Below, in pieces: positions 25,686-35,341 of a stretch of DNA of 64,000 nucleotides. Origin of the DNA: 2-02-FULL-55-14 sp964473365 (GTDB lineage Bacteria; Bacteroidota; Ignavibacteria; UBA10030); contig CAYYOV010000009.1 of assembly GCA_964473365.1 (NCBI GenBank), positions 1-64,000 on the forward strand, written 5' to 3'. The notes under the pieces were generated by a model, which was not told the origin of the DNA, ran no database searches, and saw only the letters and a list, made by a program, of their open reading frames with translations. Both the position numbers and the translations under genes were made by a program. The stretch's first letter is position 1, and every line of letters begins with the position of its first letter.

Positions 25686-27434
25686 TCACTGTCGGTCGTA
25701 CACCTTCTCTCCGCCGATATAGGTGGCATCCACCTTCGTCGCCAGGATCCCTTCCGGATCGTGCGCATCGACGGGCTGCGACAGCACAATAAAATCGGCG
25801 AGTTTCCCGACCGTGAGACTCCCCTTGAAGTTCTCTTCGAAAGCCGCCGTTGCTGCCCAGATCGTGAATCCCTTCAGCACCTCGGCAAGCGTCATTCGTT
25901 CCGTTGCGTACCAACCCCCTTCGAACGCGGACGGATTGACGATGCCGGCGGCGGAGAGCTCGAAGAGATCTTCCTTCAGATCGGCCGCCGAACGTGGTCT
26001 GCCCGATGCGTCTCGACGCGTCACGGCCGCATACACGCCGAGCAACGGACCAGGCTGCTCAACCGGGAAGTCTGATCCACACGGTATGATCACGCCGGTT
26101 TGCAGAAGCGATCGCCAGGCATACGCCCCCTTGATACGATCCGGTCCGAGTCGAGCCTCCGCCCAATACATGTCAGACGTACAATGCGTCGGTTGCATCG
26201 ATGGTATTACGCCAAGCTTCGCGAACCGGCCGATGTCCCCCGGGAACAGCACCTGCGCATGCTCCACGCGCAACCGGTGGTCCCGCACCGCCGTCGCCTG
26301 CAATGCTCGTTCGTAGACATTCAGCACGATCGAATTCGCTCTGTCTCCGATGGCGTGCGTGCAAACTTGAAATCCGTGCTGCAACGCCTCCGAGACCGAC
26401 ATCGACAGCTCCTGTTCGTTCGTCACCGTCAGTCCCCGGTTCGACGGATCATCGGAGTAAGGATCGATCAGGGCAGCGCCGCGTGAGCCGAGCGCGCCGT
26501 CGGCATACAGCTTGATGGCGCGGACCGTCAGGTGATCGCGGCCGTAGCCGATCATCGGCCCTTCACGCTTGAATCGTTCCCAGGTCGGGCCTGGACCGCC
26601 GATGGCGGCGTAGATCCGCACTTTGAGCCGCCCCGCTCCAATGAGTCGTTGGTATGCCGCCAGGTCGGACGAATCGACGCCCATGTCATGGATGCCGGTC
26701 AAGCCGAGCGACAGGCATTCTTGCTGCGCCGTGAGGATGGCCTCATCGATCTCCTCCGGTGCCGGCGGAGGCACGTACGGCGCGACGAGGAGTTCAGCAT
26801 TATCGACCAGCACGCCCGTCGGTTCACCTTTGGCGTCACGAACGATCTTGCCTCCGTCCGGATCGGGGGTCGAGCGCGTGATCCCGGCGATCTCGAGGAC
26901 CTTCTTATTCACCCAGAGCGCATGGCCGTCGACACGGCTGAGCACCACGGGATTTTCGGGGGCGACCTTGTCGAGCGTGTTGTGGTGCGGGAAGGTCTTG
27001 GAGGCCCAGAGGTTCTGGTTCCAGCCCCGACCACGGATCCACTGGCCAGCAGGCGAGCGCTTCACCCGTTCGGCGACCCGTTCTGCAGCGACCTCCGAAC
27101 TCGATGCGCCGAGGAGATCGACGGTCATGCGAGCAATGCCGAGCGACACGACGTGTGCATGCGCGTCGATCAAGCCAGGGAGCACGGTCTTTCCTTGAAA
27201 ATCGACCTCGACCGGCGCCCGGAACTTGCGCCGGATCGTCGAGCTGCTGCCGATGCCGACGATGCGGTCATCTTTGACTGCCAAGGCCTCCGCCTCGGGC
27301 TGGCCATCATCCATCGTCAACAATCGACCATTGACATAAATTGCGTCGGCTTCCGCCGGGAGCCACCACCAGAGCGCAGCAAGAGCGAGGATGAACACGC
27401 TTGCTGCAACGACGATCCGAGTGCGTTTGTCCAT
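25686..27434 (-). CDS. Exported amidohydrolase (YtcJ/amidohydrolase-3 family)
   Basis: Metal-dependent hydrolase with an N-terminal hydrophobic segment (RIVVAASVFILALAALWWWL, about 6-25) suggesting export or membrane anchoring. The composite domain then shows GKTVLPGLIDAHAHVVSLG with the HxH metal ligands, CTHAIGDRAN with a metal His, LRVEHAQVLFPGD and PCGSDFPVEQPGP with the catalytic Asp. It is 582 residues and ends with the typical GKLADFIVLSQP block. Substrate unknown; relatives act on amides, imides or N-acyl compounds. It stands between the receiver gene and the symporter on the same strand. Confidence 0.87.
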   Translation of the reverse strand: MDKRTRIVVAASVFILALAALWWWLPAEADAIYVNGRLLTMDDGQPEAEALAVKDDRIVGIGSSSTIRRKFRAPVEVDFQGKTVLPGLIDAHAHVVSLGIARMTVDLLGASSSEVAAERVAERVKRSPAGQWIRGRGWNQNLWASKTFPHHNTLDKVAPENPVVLSRVDGHALWVNKKVLEIAGITRSTPDPDGGKIVRDAKGEPTGVLVDNAELLVAPYVPPPAPEEIDEAILTAQQECLSLGLTGIHDMGVDSSDLAAYQRLIGAGRLKVRIYAAIGGPGPTWERFKREGPMIGYGRDHLTVRAIKLYADGALGSRGAALIDPYSDDPSNRGLTVTNEQELSMSVSEALQHGFQVCTHAIGDRANSIVLNVYERALQATAVRDHRLRVEHAQVLFPGDIGRFAKLGVIPSMQPTHCTSDMYWAEARLGPDRIKGAYAWRSLLQTGVIIPCGSDFPVEQPGPLLGVYAAVTRRDASGRPRSAADLKEDLFELSAAGIVNPSAFEGGWYATERMTLAEVLKGFTIWAATAAFEENFKGSLTVGKLADFIVLSQPVDAHDPEGILATKVDATYIGGEKVYDRQ

Positions 27435-27476
27435 GGTCGGCGTGGGATGAATTGCGTGGGAAGTTCAGGTCTGAGG

Positions 27477-29228
<1,752 letters not shown>

Positions 29229-29308
29229 GGCCGTATGCTATTTCGTCAGACAGCACATGAGGGGGAACGAGCGGTGAGTGCGACTAGCGGCTAAAAAAAC
29301 GTGGGGAA

Positions 29309-29337
29309 AATGTACATGTTGGCCCACCAACAAGCAA
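29309..29337 (-). promoter_or_regulatory. Symporter promoter with a palindrome in its spacer
   Basis: In the 202-base divergent region between symporter and mannosidase, the minus strand has TTGCTT (29337-29332) and TACATT (29314-29309) with a 17-base spacer. A perfect palindrome TGTTGG-CCCA-CCAACA (29317-29332) fills the spacer, a classic repressor position. The plus-strand promoter of the mannosidase is not obvious; TTTG at 29359 and TATCTT at 29386 are weak candidates. The rest of 29229-29430 shows nothing else recognisable. Confidence 0.55.
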
Positions 29338-29430
29338 TGCGCCATTCGTCTCATGTTCTTTGTTGCCGATCATTCGTGAATTCCTTATCTTCCACACACT
29401 TTTTCCAGAAGACCGACTTCCACTGACAAA

Positions 29431-32400
29431 ATGGCAATCGAACTTCTCGACCAGATTCTCGGCCACGTCCGAAACGCTATTCATCGTCAACGGTATCCGT
29501 TGCTCGATTGGCGGATGAAGGAGGGCTTGATTCCCGGCGCGGAACGACCCGACTACAAAGAAAAGGGTTGGACCGATATCCGCGTTCCGTTCGACTGGGG
29601 CCGGTATGATCGGACCGTCTGGTTCCGAAGTGTCTGGACCGTTCCCGATGCTTCCGTAGGGAAAGCGGTCGGCGTTCGTCTCTCCTTTCCAGAAGCGCAG
29701 CTGTACGTCAATGGTGAGCCGTTCCAGGGGCTCGACGCCAATCACTGCGAGGTCCTCCTCACGGACAGGGCCCGTCGCAATCAGAAATTCCACCTTGCGG
29801 TCGAAGCATACACCGGCCGCACCGACCATCGGCATCAGTTCACGGTCGCAGAGTCGGTCGAGATCGACACGACAGCTCGGACGCTCTATTACGGGTTGAA
29901 ACTGCTCCAGGAGTTGACGAAGACGCTTGACCACAACGGCGAAGAGTTTGCAGCCGTCAAGGAACTCATCCGTCGCACGCTCATCTTCCTCAAGTATTTC
30001 GCCCCCGACGGCGAAGAATATCCCAATGCCATCGGACGCGCCCTCGCGTTCCTACGCACGGCGATCGGAACGGAATTCAGCACCTCGATACCCGGGCTCG
30101 TGCATCTGATCGGCCAGTCGCATATCGATGTCGTCTGGCTTTGGACCCTTGCAGAAACGGAACGAAAGAACGGCCGCACCTTTTCGACGGTCCTGCGACT
30201 CCTCGAGCAACATCCATCCTTTGCCTATTCTCAGAGCCAGCCATTCCTGTATCAACAGGTGAAGCGGCGGCACCCGCGACTGTTCTCCGAGATCAAAACG
30301 CACATCGCGTCGGGACGCTGGGAAGCGGTCGGGCCGTCATGGGTCGAGCCGGACTGCAACATCCCGTCCGGCGAGTCCCTCGTCCGGCAGCTTGTTCACG
30401 GAAGTCGTTTCTACCAGCAGGAGTTCGAGCGTCCGTCCGAGGTCCTTTGGCTTCCCGACACGTTCGGATATACCTGGTCGTTGCCGCAGATCCTGAAAAA
30501 GGCGGGCGTGCCGTACTTCTTCACCACCAAGCTTCGCTGGAACGACACGACGACGTTCCCACATACCTCGTTCTGGTGGCAAGGGATCGATGGATCGCGG
30601 GTGCTCGCGCATGTTCCGCCTCTCGGACTGGAGGCGCTTGTCACTCCCAAAGACCTCCGAAAGACCGCGAAGGAATTCGACGACGAAGCCGAGCCCTTGC
30701 CGGTGATGCAGACCTTCGGGTACGGCGATGGTGGCGGCGGTCCGACCACCGAGCAGGCCGAAACGGCTACGTTCCTCAGTGCCATGCCTGGGCTGCCCAT
30801 GTCGCAGATCTCCACGCCGACGACGTTCTTCAAGGACCTCGAGACTCGGTCGGAAGGATTGCCGGTCTGGACCAAAGAACTCTATCTGGAGAAGCACCGC
30901 GGAACGTACACGACACATGGGCGGCTGAAGAAGCTCCATCGAGGCGCCGAGCGGGCCCTCTACACGGCCGAACTTGCTGCCGTGCTTCGAGCCACGTTGC
31001 CCGGTTTCGCCCCCGTTCCGTACCCATCGAGGGAATTGGATGCGCTCTGGAAGTCGCTTCTCACGAACCAGTTCCACGACATTCTCCCGGGGACAGCGAT
31101 CAAGGATGCGATGGATGAGGCATATGCCGACGTCGATCGTATCCGAAGCTCGGCCGACTCAATGACTGTGAAGACGTTGTCCGGTCTTCTGAAGAAGCCG
31201 GCGTCAAAAGATCCAGCGACGTACACCGCGTTCAATCCCCTCGCATTCACGCGGGATGCCTATGTCGAGGTCGTTGTCGCGGGCACCGCGGCCGATTGGA
31301 CGGCACACACGACCGAAGGCGGAAGACTGGACACGCAGATCGTCGAGCGTTCGAAGAATCAAGCGCGTCTCCTCGTCTATCTCCCCCATGTTCCACCGCT
31401 CGGTTGCGTCGCGTTCACGGTGACTCCGTCCGAGAAGGCCCCAGCCACACCCGGAACAGGATGGCGGTTCGCACTTCGGACTGCGGAAACGCCCCGATTG
31501 CGGCTGCGCTTCGATAACAAGGGTGGGATCAGCTCGATCTACGACAAGACTGTTCGGAAGGAGTTTGTCCAGAAGGGAAAACGCGCAAACGCCCTCATGA
31601 CGGCGCGAGACCTGCCGAAGGAGTGGGAGGCATGGGATCTCGAGGGGGACTTTGACCGCAGGCGGACGGACCTTTTTGCCTTCAAGGGGGCAAAAGTGGT
31701 TGAGCAAGGGCCCCTGCGTGCCACCATCCGGCAGGAGTACAAAACGGAGAATGGCTCATCGCTGACACAGCTGATCAAGCTGTATCATCGATCGCCGCGA
31801 ATGGACGTCGAAACGCATGTGAAATGGAAGGAACACCACACGCTCTTGAAGGTGGCGTTCCCTGTGGCTGCCCGCGCGTCTGCAGCGACCTACGAGATCC
31901 AGTTCGGCGCAGTGGAGCGGGCGTCCCGGTCGAAAGACCCCGCCGACAAGGCGAAGTTCGAGGTCCCCGCCCAGCAATGGGCTGCCGTGGGCGACAGCAA
32001 GCTTGGCGTTGCGATCCTGAATGATTCGAAATACGGGTACGACTGCCGAGACAATCACCTGCGCCTCACGTTGCTCCGGTCTCCCCGGTATCCACATCCG
32101 GTCAGCCCGCAGCTCCAGACGGATACCCACTGGACCGACGTTGGCGAACACGATATGACATACGCGTTCCTACCCTACACAGGGGACTGGAGGTCCGCCG
32201 GTGTTGTCTCTGAGGCACGATCGCTCAACGTCCCGGTCGTGGTCCTCCCTGGAGCCCCCTTCAAGTCGATCCCGTCGTTTGTGACCATCAACAAAGCGAA
32301 CATCGCCGTCACCGCGGTGAAGCCGGCTGAGGACGCTGACGGAGTGATCGTACGGATGTACGAATCCTCCGGCACGGCGACCGACGCCACCCTGACATTC

Positions 32401-32550
32401 GGACGATCCCCGGCCTCGTGCGAAGAGACCGATCTCCTGGAACGGCTCGTCAAGGCCATGCCGGTCAAGAGCGGCAAGCTCCCGCTCCGGTTCAAGCCCT
32501 TCGAGATCAAGACGGTGCGGGTGCGATTCGCCGCCCGCAAGAAGAAGTGA
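29431..32550 (+). CDS. Alpha-mannosidase, GH38
   Basis: Retaining alpha-mannosidase of 1039 residues. The GH38 catalytic domain has HIDVVWLW (H231-I-D233, zinc ligands) and the nucleophile D343 in VLWLPDTFGYTWSLPQI. The mid-domain helix region (LYLEKHRGTYTTHGRLKKLHRGAE) and NQFHDILPGTAIKDAMDEAY are typical. The large beta-sandwich C-terminus (about 620-1035) is complete. There is no signal peptide, so it is probably cytosolic and acts on imported mannosides. The ATG at 29431 gives the full N-terminal ancillary domain. Its stop overlaps the nanE GTG (GTGA), so the two are coupled. Confidence 0.93.
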   Translation: MAIELLDQILGHVRNAIHRQRYPLLDWRMKEGLIPGAERPDYKEKGWTDIRVPFDWGRYDRTVWFRSVWTVPDASVGKAVGVRLSFPEAQLYVNGEPFQGLDANHCEVLLTDRARRNQKFHLAVEAYTGRTDHRHQFTVAESVEIDTTARTLYYGLKLLQELTKTLDHNGEEFAAVKELIRRTLIFLKYFAPDGEEYPNAIGRALAFLRTAIGTEFSTSIPGLVHLIGQSHIDVVWLWTLAETERKNGRTFSTVLRLLEQHPSFAYSQSQPFLYQQVKRRHPRLFSEIKTHIASGRWEAVGPSWVEPDCNIPSGESLVRQLVHGSRFYQQEFERPSEVLWLPDTFGYTWSLPQILKKAGVPYFFTTKLRWNDTTTFPHTSFWWQGIDGSRVLAHVPPLGLEALVTPKDLRKTAKEFDDEAEPLPVMQTFGYGDGGGGPTTEQAETATFLSAMPGLPMSQISTPTTFFKDLETRSEGLPVWTKELYLEKHRGTYTTHGRLKKLHRGAERALYTAELAAVLRATLPGFAPVPYPSRELDALWKSLLTNQFHDILPGTAIKDAMDEAYADVDRIRSSADSMTVKTLSGLLKKPASKDPATYTAFNPLAFTRDAYVEVVVAGTAADWTAHTTEGGRLDTQIVERSKNQARLLVYLPHVPPLGCVAFTVTPSEKAPATPGTGWRFALRTAETPRLRLRFDNKGGISSIYDKTVRKEFVQKGKRANALMTARDLPKEWEAWDLEGDFDRRRTDLFAFKGAKVVEQGPLRATIRQEYKTENGSSLTQLIKLYHRSPRMDVETHVKWKEHHTLLKVAFPVAARASAATYEIQFGAVERASRSKDPADKAKFEVPAQQWAAVGDSKLGVAILNDSKYGYDCRDNHLRLTLLRSPRYPHPVSPQLQTDTHWTDVGEHDMTYAFLPYTGDWRSAGVVSEARSLNVPVVVLPGAPFKSIPSFVTINKANIAVTAVKPAEDADGVIVRMYESSGTATDATLTFGRSPASCEETDLLERLVKAMPVKSGKLPLRFKPFEIKTVRVRFAARKKK

Positions 32551-33230
32551 ACGTGGTCTCGCTCATCCCTCGAGGCCTCATCGTTTCCTGTCAGGCCGAA
32601 GACGACAGTCCCTTCAACGCACCGCCGTTCATTGCCGCCTTTGCCCGGTCCGCCGAACTTGGTGGGGCAATCGCCCTTCGTTTGCGCGACATCGACAATG
32701 TAGTGGCTGTGCGGAAGCATGTTCGACTTCCGATCATCGGCATCACGAAGGGCGCGTATGCTGATGGGAGCGTGCTGGTAACGCCGAGCCGGGATGACGT
32801 CGCACAATTGTTCGCTTCCGGAGCCGATCTCGTCGCGGCGGATGTGACCGATCGAACCGGGCCGGACGGCATCCATCGGCTCGAGTGGTTCCGGAGTGTT
32901 CGGCGCGAGTTTGCACAACCGTTAATGGCGGACGTCGCGACCTACGACGAAGGGATCCGCGCCGCTGAGGCGGGCGCTGACCTTGTTGCTACAACGTTGG
33001 CGGGCTACACACCCTCGACCGCACGATCTCGAAGGGATGTGCCTGACTTTGAGCTGATCGAACGGCTCGCGAAAGACCTGCCTGGAAAGGTGGTTGCCGA
33101 GGGAAGGGTCTGGACGCCGGAACAGGCCGCGCTTGCGTTGCGCCTTGGTGCCGTGGCCGTCGTCGTTGGGACAGCGATCACAAGACCGATTGACATCGTA
33201 AAGCGATTCGTGTCATCGCTGAACCGCTGA
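32547..33230 (+). CDS. nanE: N-acetylmannosamine-6-phosphate 2-epimerase
   Basis: Converts ManNAc-6-P to GlcNAc-6-P in sialic acid/ManNAc catabolism. TIM barrel of 227 residues: PRGLIVSCQAEDDSPFNAP, PIIGITKGAY, LVAADVTDRTGPDG, LMADVATYDEGIRAAEAGADLV, VVAEGRVWTPEQAALALRLGAVAVVVGTAITRP, all standard NanE blocks. Start GTG 32547 overlaps the mannosidase stop; GTG 32553 is an alternative. The longer frame back to 32418 lies inside the mannosidase gene. No nanA (lyase) is present, so free ManNAc rather than sialic acid may be the substrate. The 3' end overlaps the converging ROK fusion gene by 18 bases. Confidence 0.92.
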   Translation: MNVVSLIPRGLIVSCQAEDDSPFNAPPFIAAFARSAELGGAIALRLRDIDNVVAVRKHVRLPIIGITKGAYADGSVLVTPSRDDVAQLFASGADLVAADVTDRTGPDGIHRLEWFRSVRREFAQPLMADVATYDEGIRAAEAGADLVATTLAGYTPSTARSRRDVPDFELIERLAKDLPGKVVAEGRVWTPEQAALALRLGAVAVVVGTAITRPIDIVKRFVSSLNR

Positions 33231-35273
33231 CCGCTCGAAGACCATCGCGGCAGCGCCGAGCAGTCCCGCATCCTCAAGGTCTGAGAACAGGACCTTCGCT
33301 CCCCCCCGCTGCACCTTCATGGCGGTCTCTTCGTATCGCTCCTGCAACGCATCGAAGTAGATCGCTCCGCTCTTCAAGACGCTCCCGCCCAGCACGACCG
33401 TATCCGGGTTCAACACGTTCACAAGGCTCGCCAAGGCCGCCCCGAGCGCAGCGCCACCATCTCGGAGGACCTGTTGCGCCGGTCCGTTCCCGCCCGCCGC
33501 TTGCCTCGCGACTTCATCCGCCGACCAGTCGTAGCCTGCGGCTTTCGCCCGCCTCGCAATTCCAGAACCGGAAGCATACAGTTCAACACAGCCTGCCCCG
33601 CCGCAGGAACATCTGGGACCGTCGGCGTCGACGCTGATGTGACCGATCTCCCCCGCCGCGTTCTCGGCCCCGCGCACGAGTTGGCCATTGACCAGAAGAC
33701 CACCCCCGATGCCCGTTCCCACGCGAACGATCAGCGCGTGCGTTGCACCGCCTGCCTTTCCAAACCGCACTTCAGCCATCGCCGCACAATGTCCATCATT
33801 GTCGACCCACGCAGGCAAGCCAATCTCTCGCTCGATGATCATCGCTAATGGCACGTCTGCCCAGCCGCTCAGCAATGCCGTCGAATCGAGGATGACGCCG
33901 TTCTCATGATCGACACGGCCTCCCGTGCTCACTCCGACACCACGGACGCGACGTTGCCCGGCATTCCTGGCCGCGCGACGGACGAGTGCAAGAAGCGCGA
34001 CCTCGATCTCTTCGCGTCCGCCGGGAGTCGGGACCGCTTCGCGTGCCTCGATGGTCCCCTGCATGGTCACTACGCCTGCACGCAGATGCGTGCCCCCAAG
34101 ATCGACTGCGACTGCCACGTCACCCTGTGATTCCTGGACGACATCGGCTCCGGCCGGAGGGATCGAAGGCTTGATCTGATAGTCGCCCTTCACGAAGTGA
34201 TAAATGTCCTCATAGAATTCCCGTTCGCGCGGATCGCTGTGCCCGATCATTTTCCGAAGCGAGCCAACCCCTTGGAAGTGTGCACATGCTGCATCGCGCA
34301 TGTAGCCGTACGTTACGCCACCATTGAGATAGTCACGGAATCGAGAGTGCCGTTCTGATGTGATCGCGATCGGCTCGTCCAATTCGAGGTAGTACTCGAT
34401 CTCGATCCCGGCATAGCGCTGACGCGCCGCACGGGCTGCTCCCTCGATCGTCTTTCCCGATCGATAGAACATGTAGTTTGGCTGGAGGAAGGCCAGATCG
34501 AAATAGTACGCGCGGTAGTCATCGAGCAAATGGACGTTGTATGTCGACCAGAACGGGATCCACGAGGTCTTGAGTCCATGGCGATGAACGTGTTCCCGCA
34601 ACTCTTTCAGGAGCCAATGGTCATCCACCTCCCAACTCCGGTAGACCGTCTCGAACATCCAATAGACGCCGAGGAGGTGGACGTGCTTCCATGTGCCTTC
34701 GTTCCATCGACGCACAATCTCATCCACGAACCACTTTTCGGCCGCCAGACGTTGTTGCGTGGCCTTCATCAGGTTCTGTGTCCCGATCCCGAAGTCGAGT
34801 TCTGGTCCGTCCGGCACCAGCCGCCCCCATCGGCGTTGCGAAATGTGCGGATAGGGCAGCATCAGGATCACATTTCGCTGGTGCTCCGGAAACGAGCCGA
34901 TCTCTTGTCCACAGCGCTCGATCGTCTGATCGAGCGTGGCGACCGCTCCCGTAGGCCCCAGATAGAACTCAAGCAATGCTTCCCAGTCCTGTTTCGACGC
35001 CGGATGAGGAGACACCATTGCAAAGAAGTCCCCTTCCCCCGACATCGAGGTCCCCAGGTTCACATCCGCAGACAGATCTCGACCCGCAGCCGCTTTCACA
35101 TTCAGGAAGAGAAAAGAATCGAATAACCAGTCGTCAGATCGACTGTTGGCCCCCTGATGCGCGACGTAGTAGCGAAGGTCGTCTTCTGTCCATGGGCGCT
35201 CGACTCCGCCATACATCAACATGAGATGGCGGAGATGGTTCATTGAAGGCGACGATTGAGGGAAATACGGCAT
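33213..35273 (-). CDS. DUF4855-like domain fused to ROK-family sugar kinase
   Basis: A 686-residue two-domain protein. Residues 1 to about 365 resemble DUF4855 (HLMLMYGGVERPWTEDDL, DDWLFDSFLFLN, LGVYWMFETVYRSWEVDD, FDLAFLQPNYMFY); its function is unknown and the family name is from memory. Residues about 385-686 are a complete ROK kinase: phosphate loop DLGGTHLRAG (391-400), catalytic Asp in VDNDGH (493), and zinc motif H545 with C555-x-C557-x4-C562. Adjacent nanE suggests ManNAc or GlcNAc kinase activity (inference). No signal peptide. Start ATG 35273. Confidence 0.85.
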   Translation of the reverse strand: MPYFPQSSPSMNHLRHLMLMYGGVERPWTEDDLRYYVAHQGANSRSDDWLFDSFLFLNVKAAAGRDLSADVNLGTSMSGEGDFFAMVSPHPASKQDWEALLEFYLGPTGAVATLDQTIERCGQEIGSFPEHQRNVILMLPYPHISQRRWGRLVPDGPELDFGIGTQNLMKATQQRLAAEKWFVDEIVRRWNEGTWKHVHLLGVYWMFETVYRSWEVDDHWLLKELREHVHRHGLKTSWIPFWSTYNVHLLDDYRAYYFDLAFLQPNYMFYRSGKTIEGAARAARQRYAGIEIEYYLELDEPIAITSERHSRFRDYLNGGVTYGYMRDAACAHFQGVGSLRKMIGHSDPREREFYEDIYHFVKGDYQIKPSIPPAGADVVQESQGDVAVAVDLGGTHLRAGVVTMQGTIEAREAVPTPGGREEIEVALLALVRRAARNAGQRRVRGVGVSTGGRVDHENGVILDSTALLSGWADVPLAMIIEREIGLPAWVDNDGHCAAMAEVRFGKAGGATHALIVRVGTGIGGGLLVNGQLVRGAENAAGEIGHISVDADGPRCSCGGAGCVELYASGSGIARRAKAAGYDWSADEVARQAAGGNGPAQQVLRDGGAALGAALASLVNVLNPDTVVLGGSVLKSGAIYFDALQERYEETAMKVQRGGAKVLFSDLEDAGLLGAAAMVFERSAVQR

Positions 35274-35341
35274 GGACTCCTTCTGGAGCTAACGAATGAT
35301 CATGAGTCGTGGTTTCGAGCACGGCCGCGGGGGCCTCCAAG

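Noticed and set aside
29229..29430. Possible small RNA or tRNA in the divergent gap
   Set aside because: No cloverleaf, no CCA end and no independent terminator seen; only the promoter and palindrome are supported.
32418..32546. Longer N-terminus for nanE
   Set aside because: The extra codons overlap the mannosidase and encode a Gln/Arg/Pro-rich stretch without family similarity; the coupled GTG start fits NanE length.
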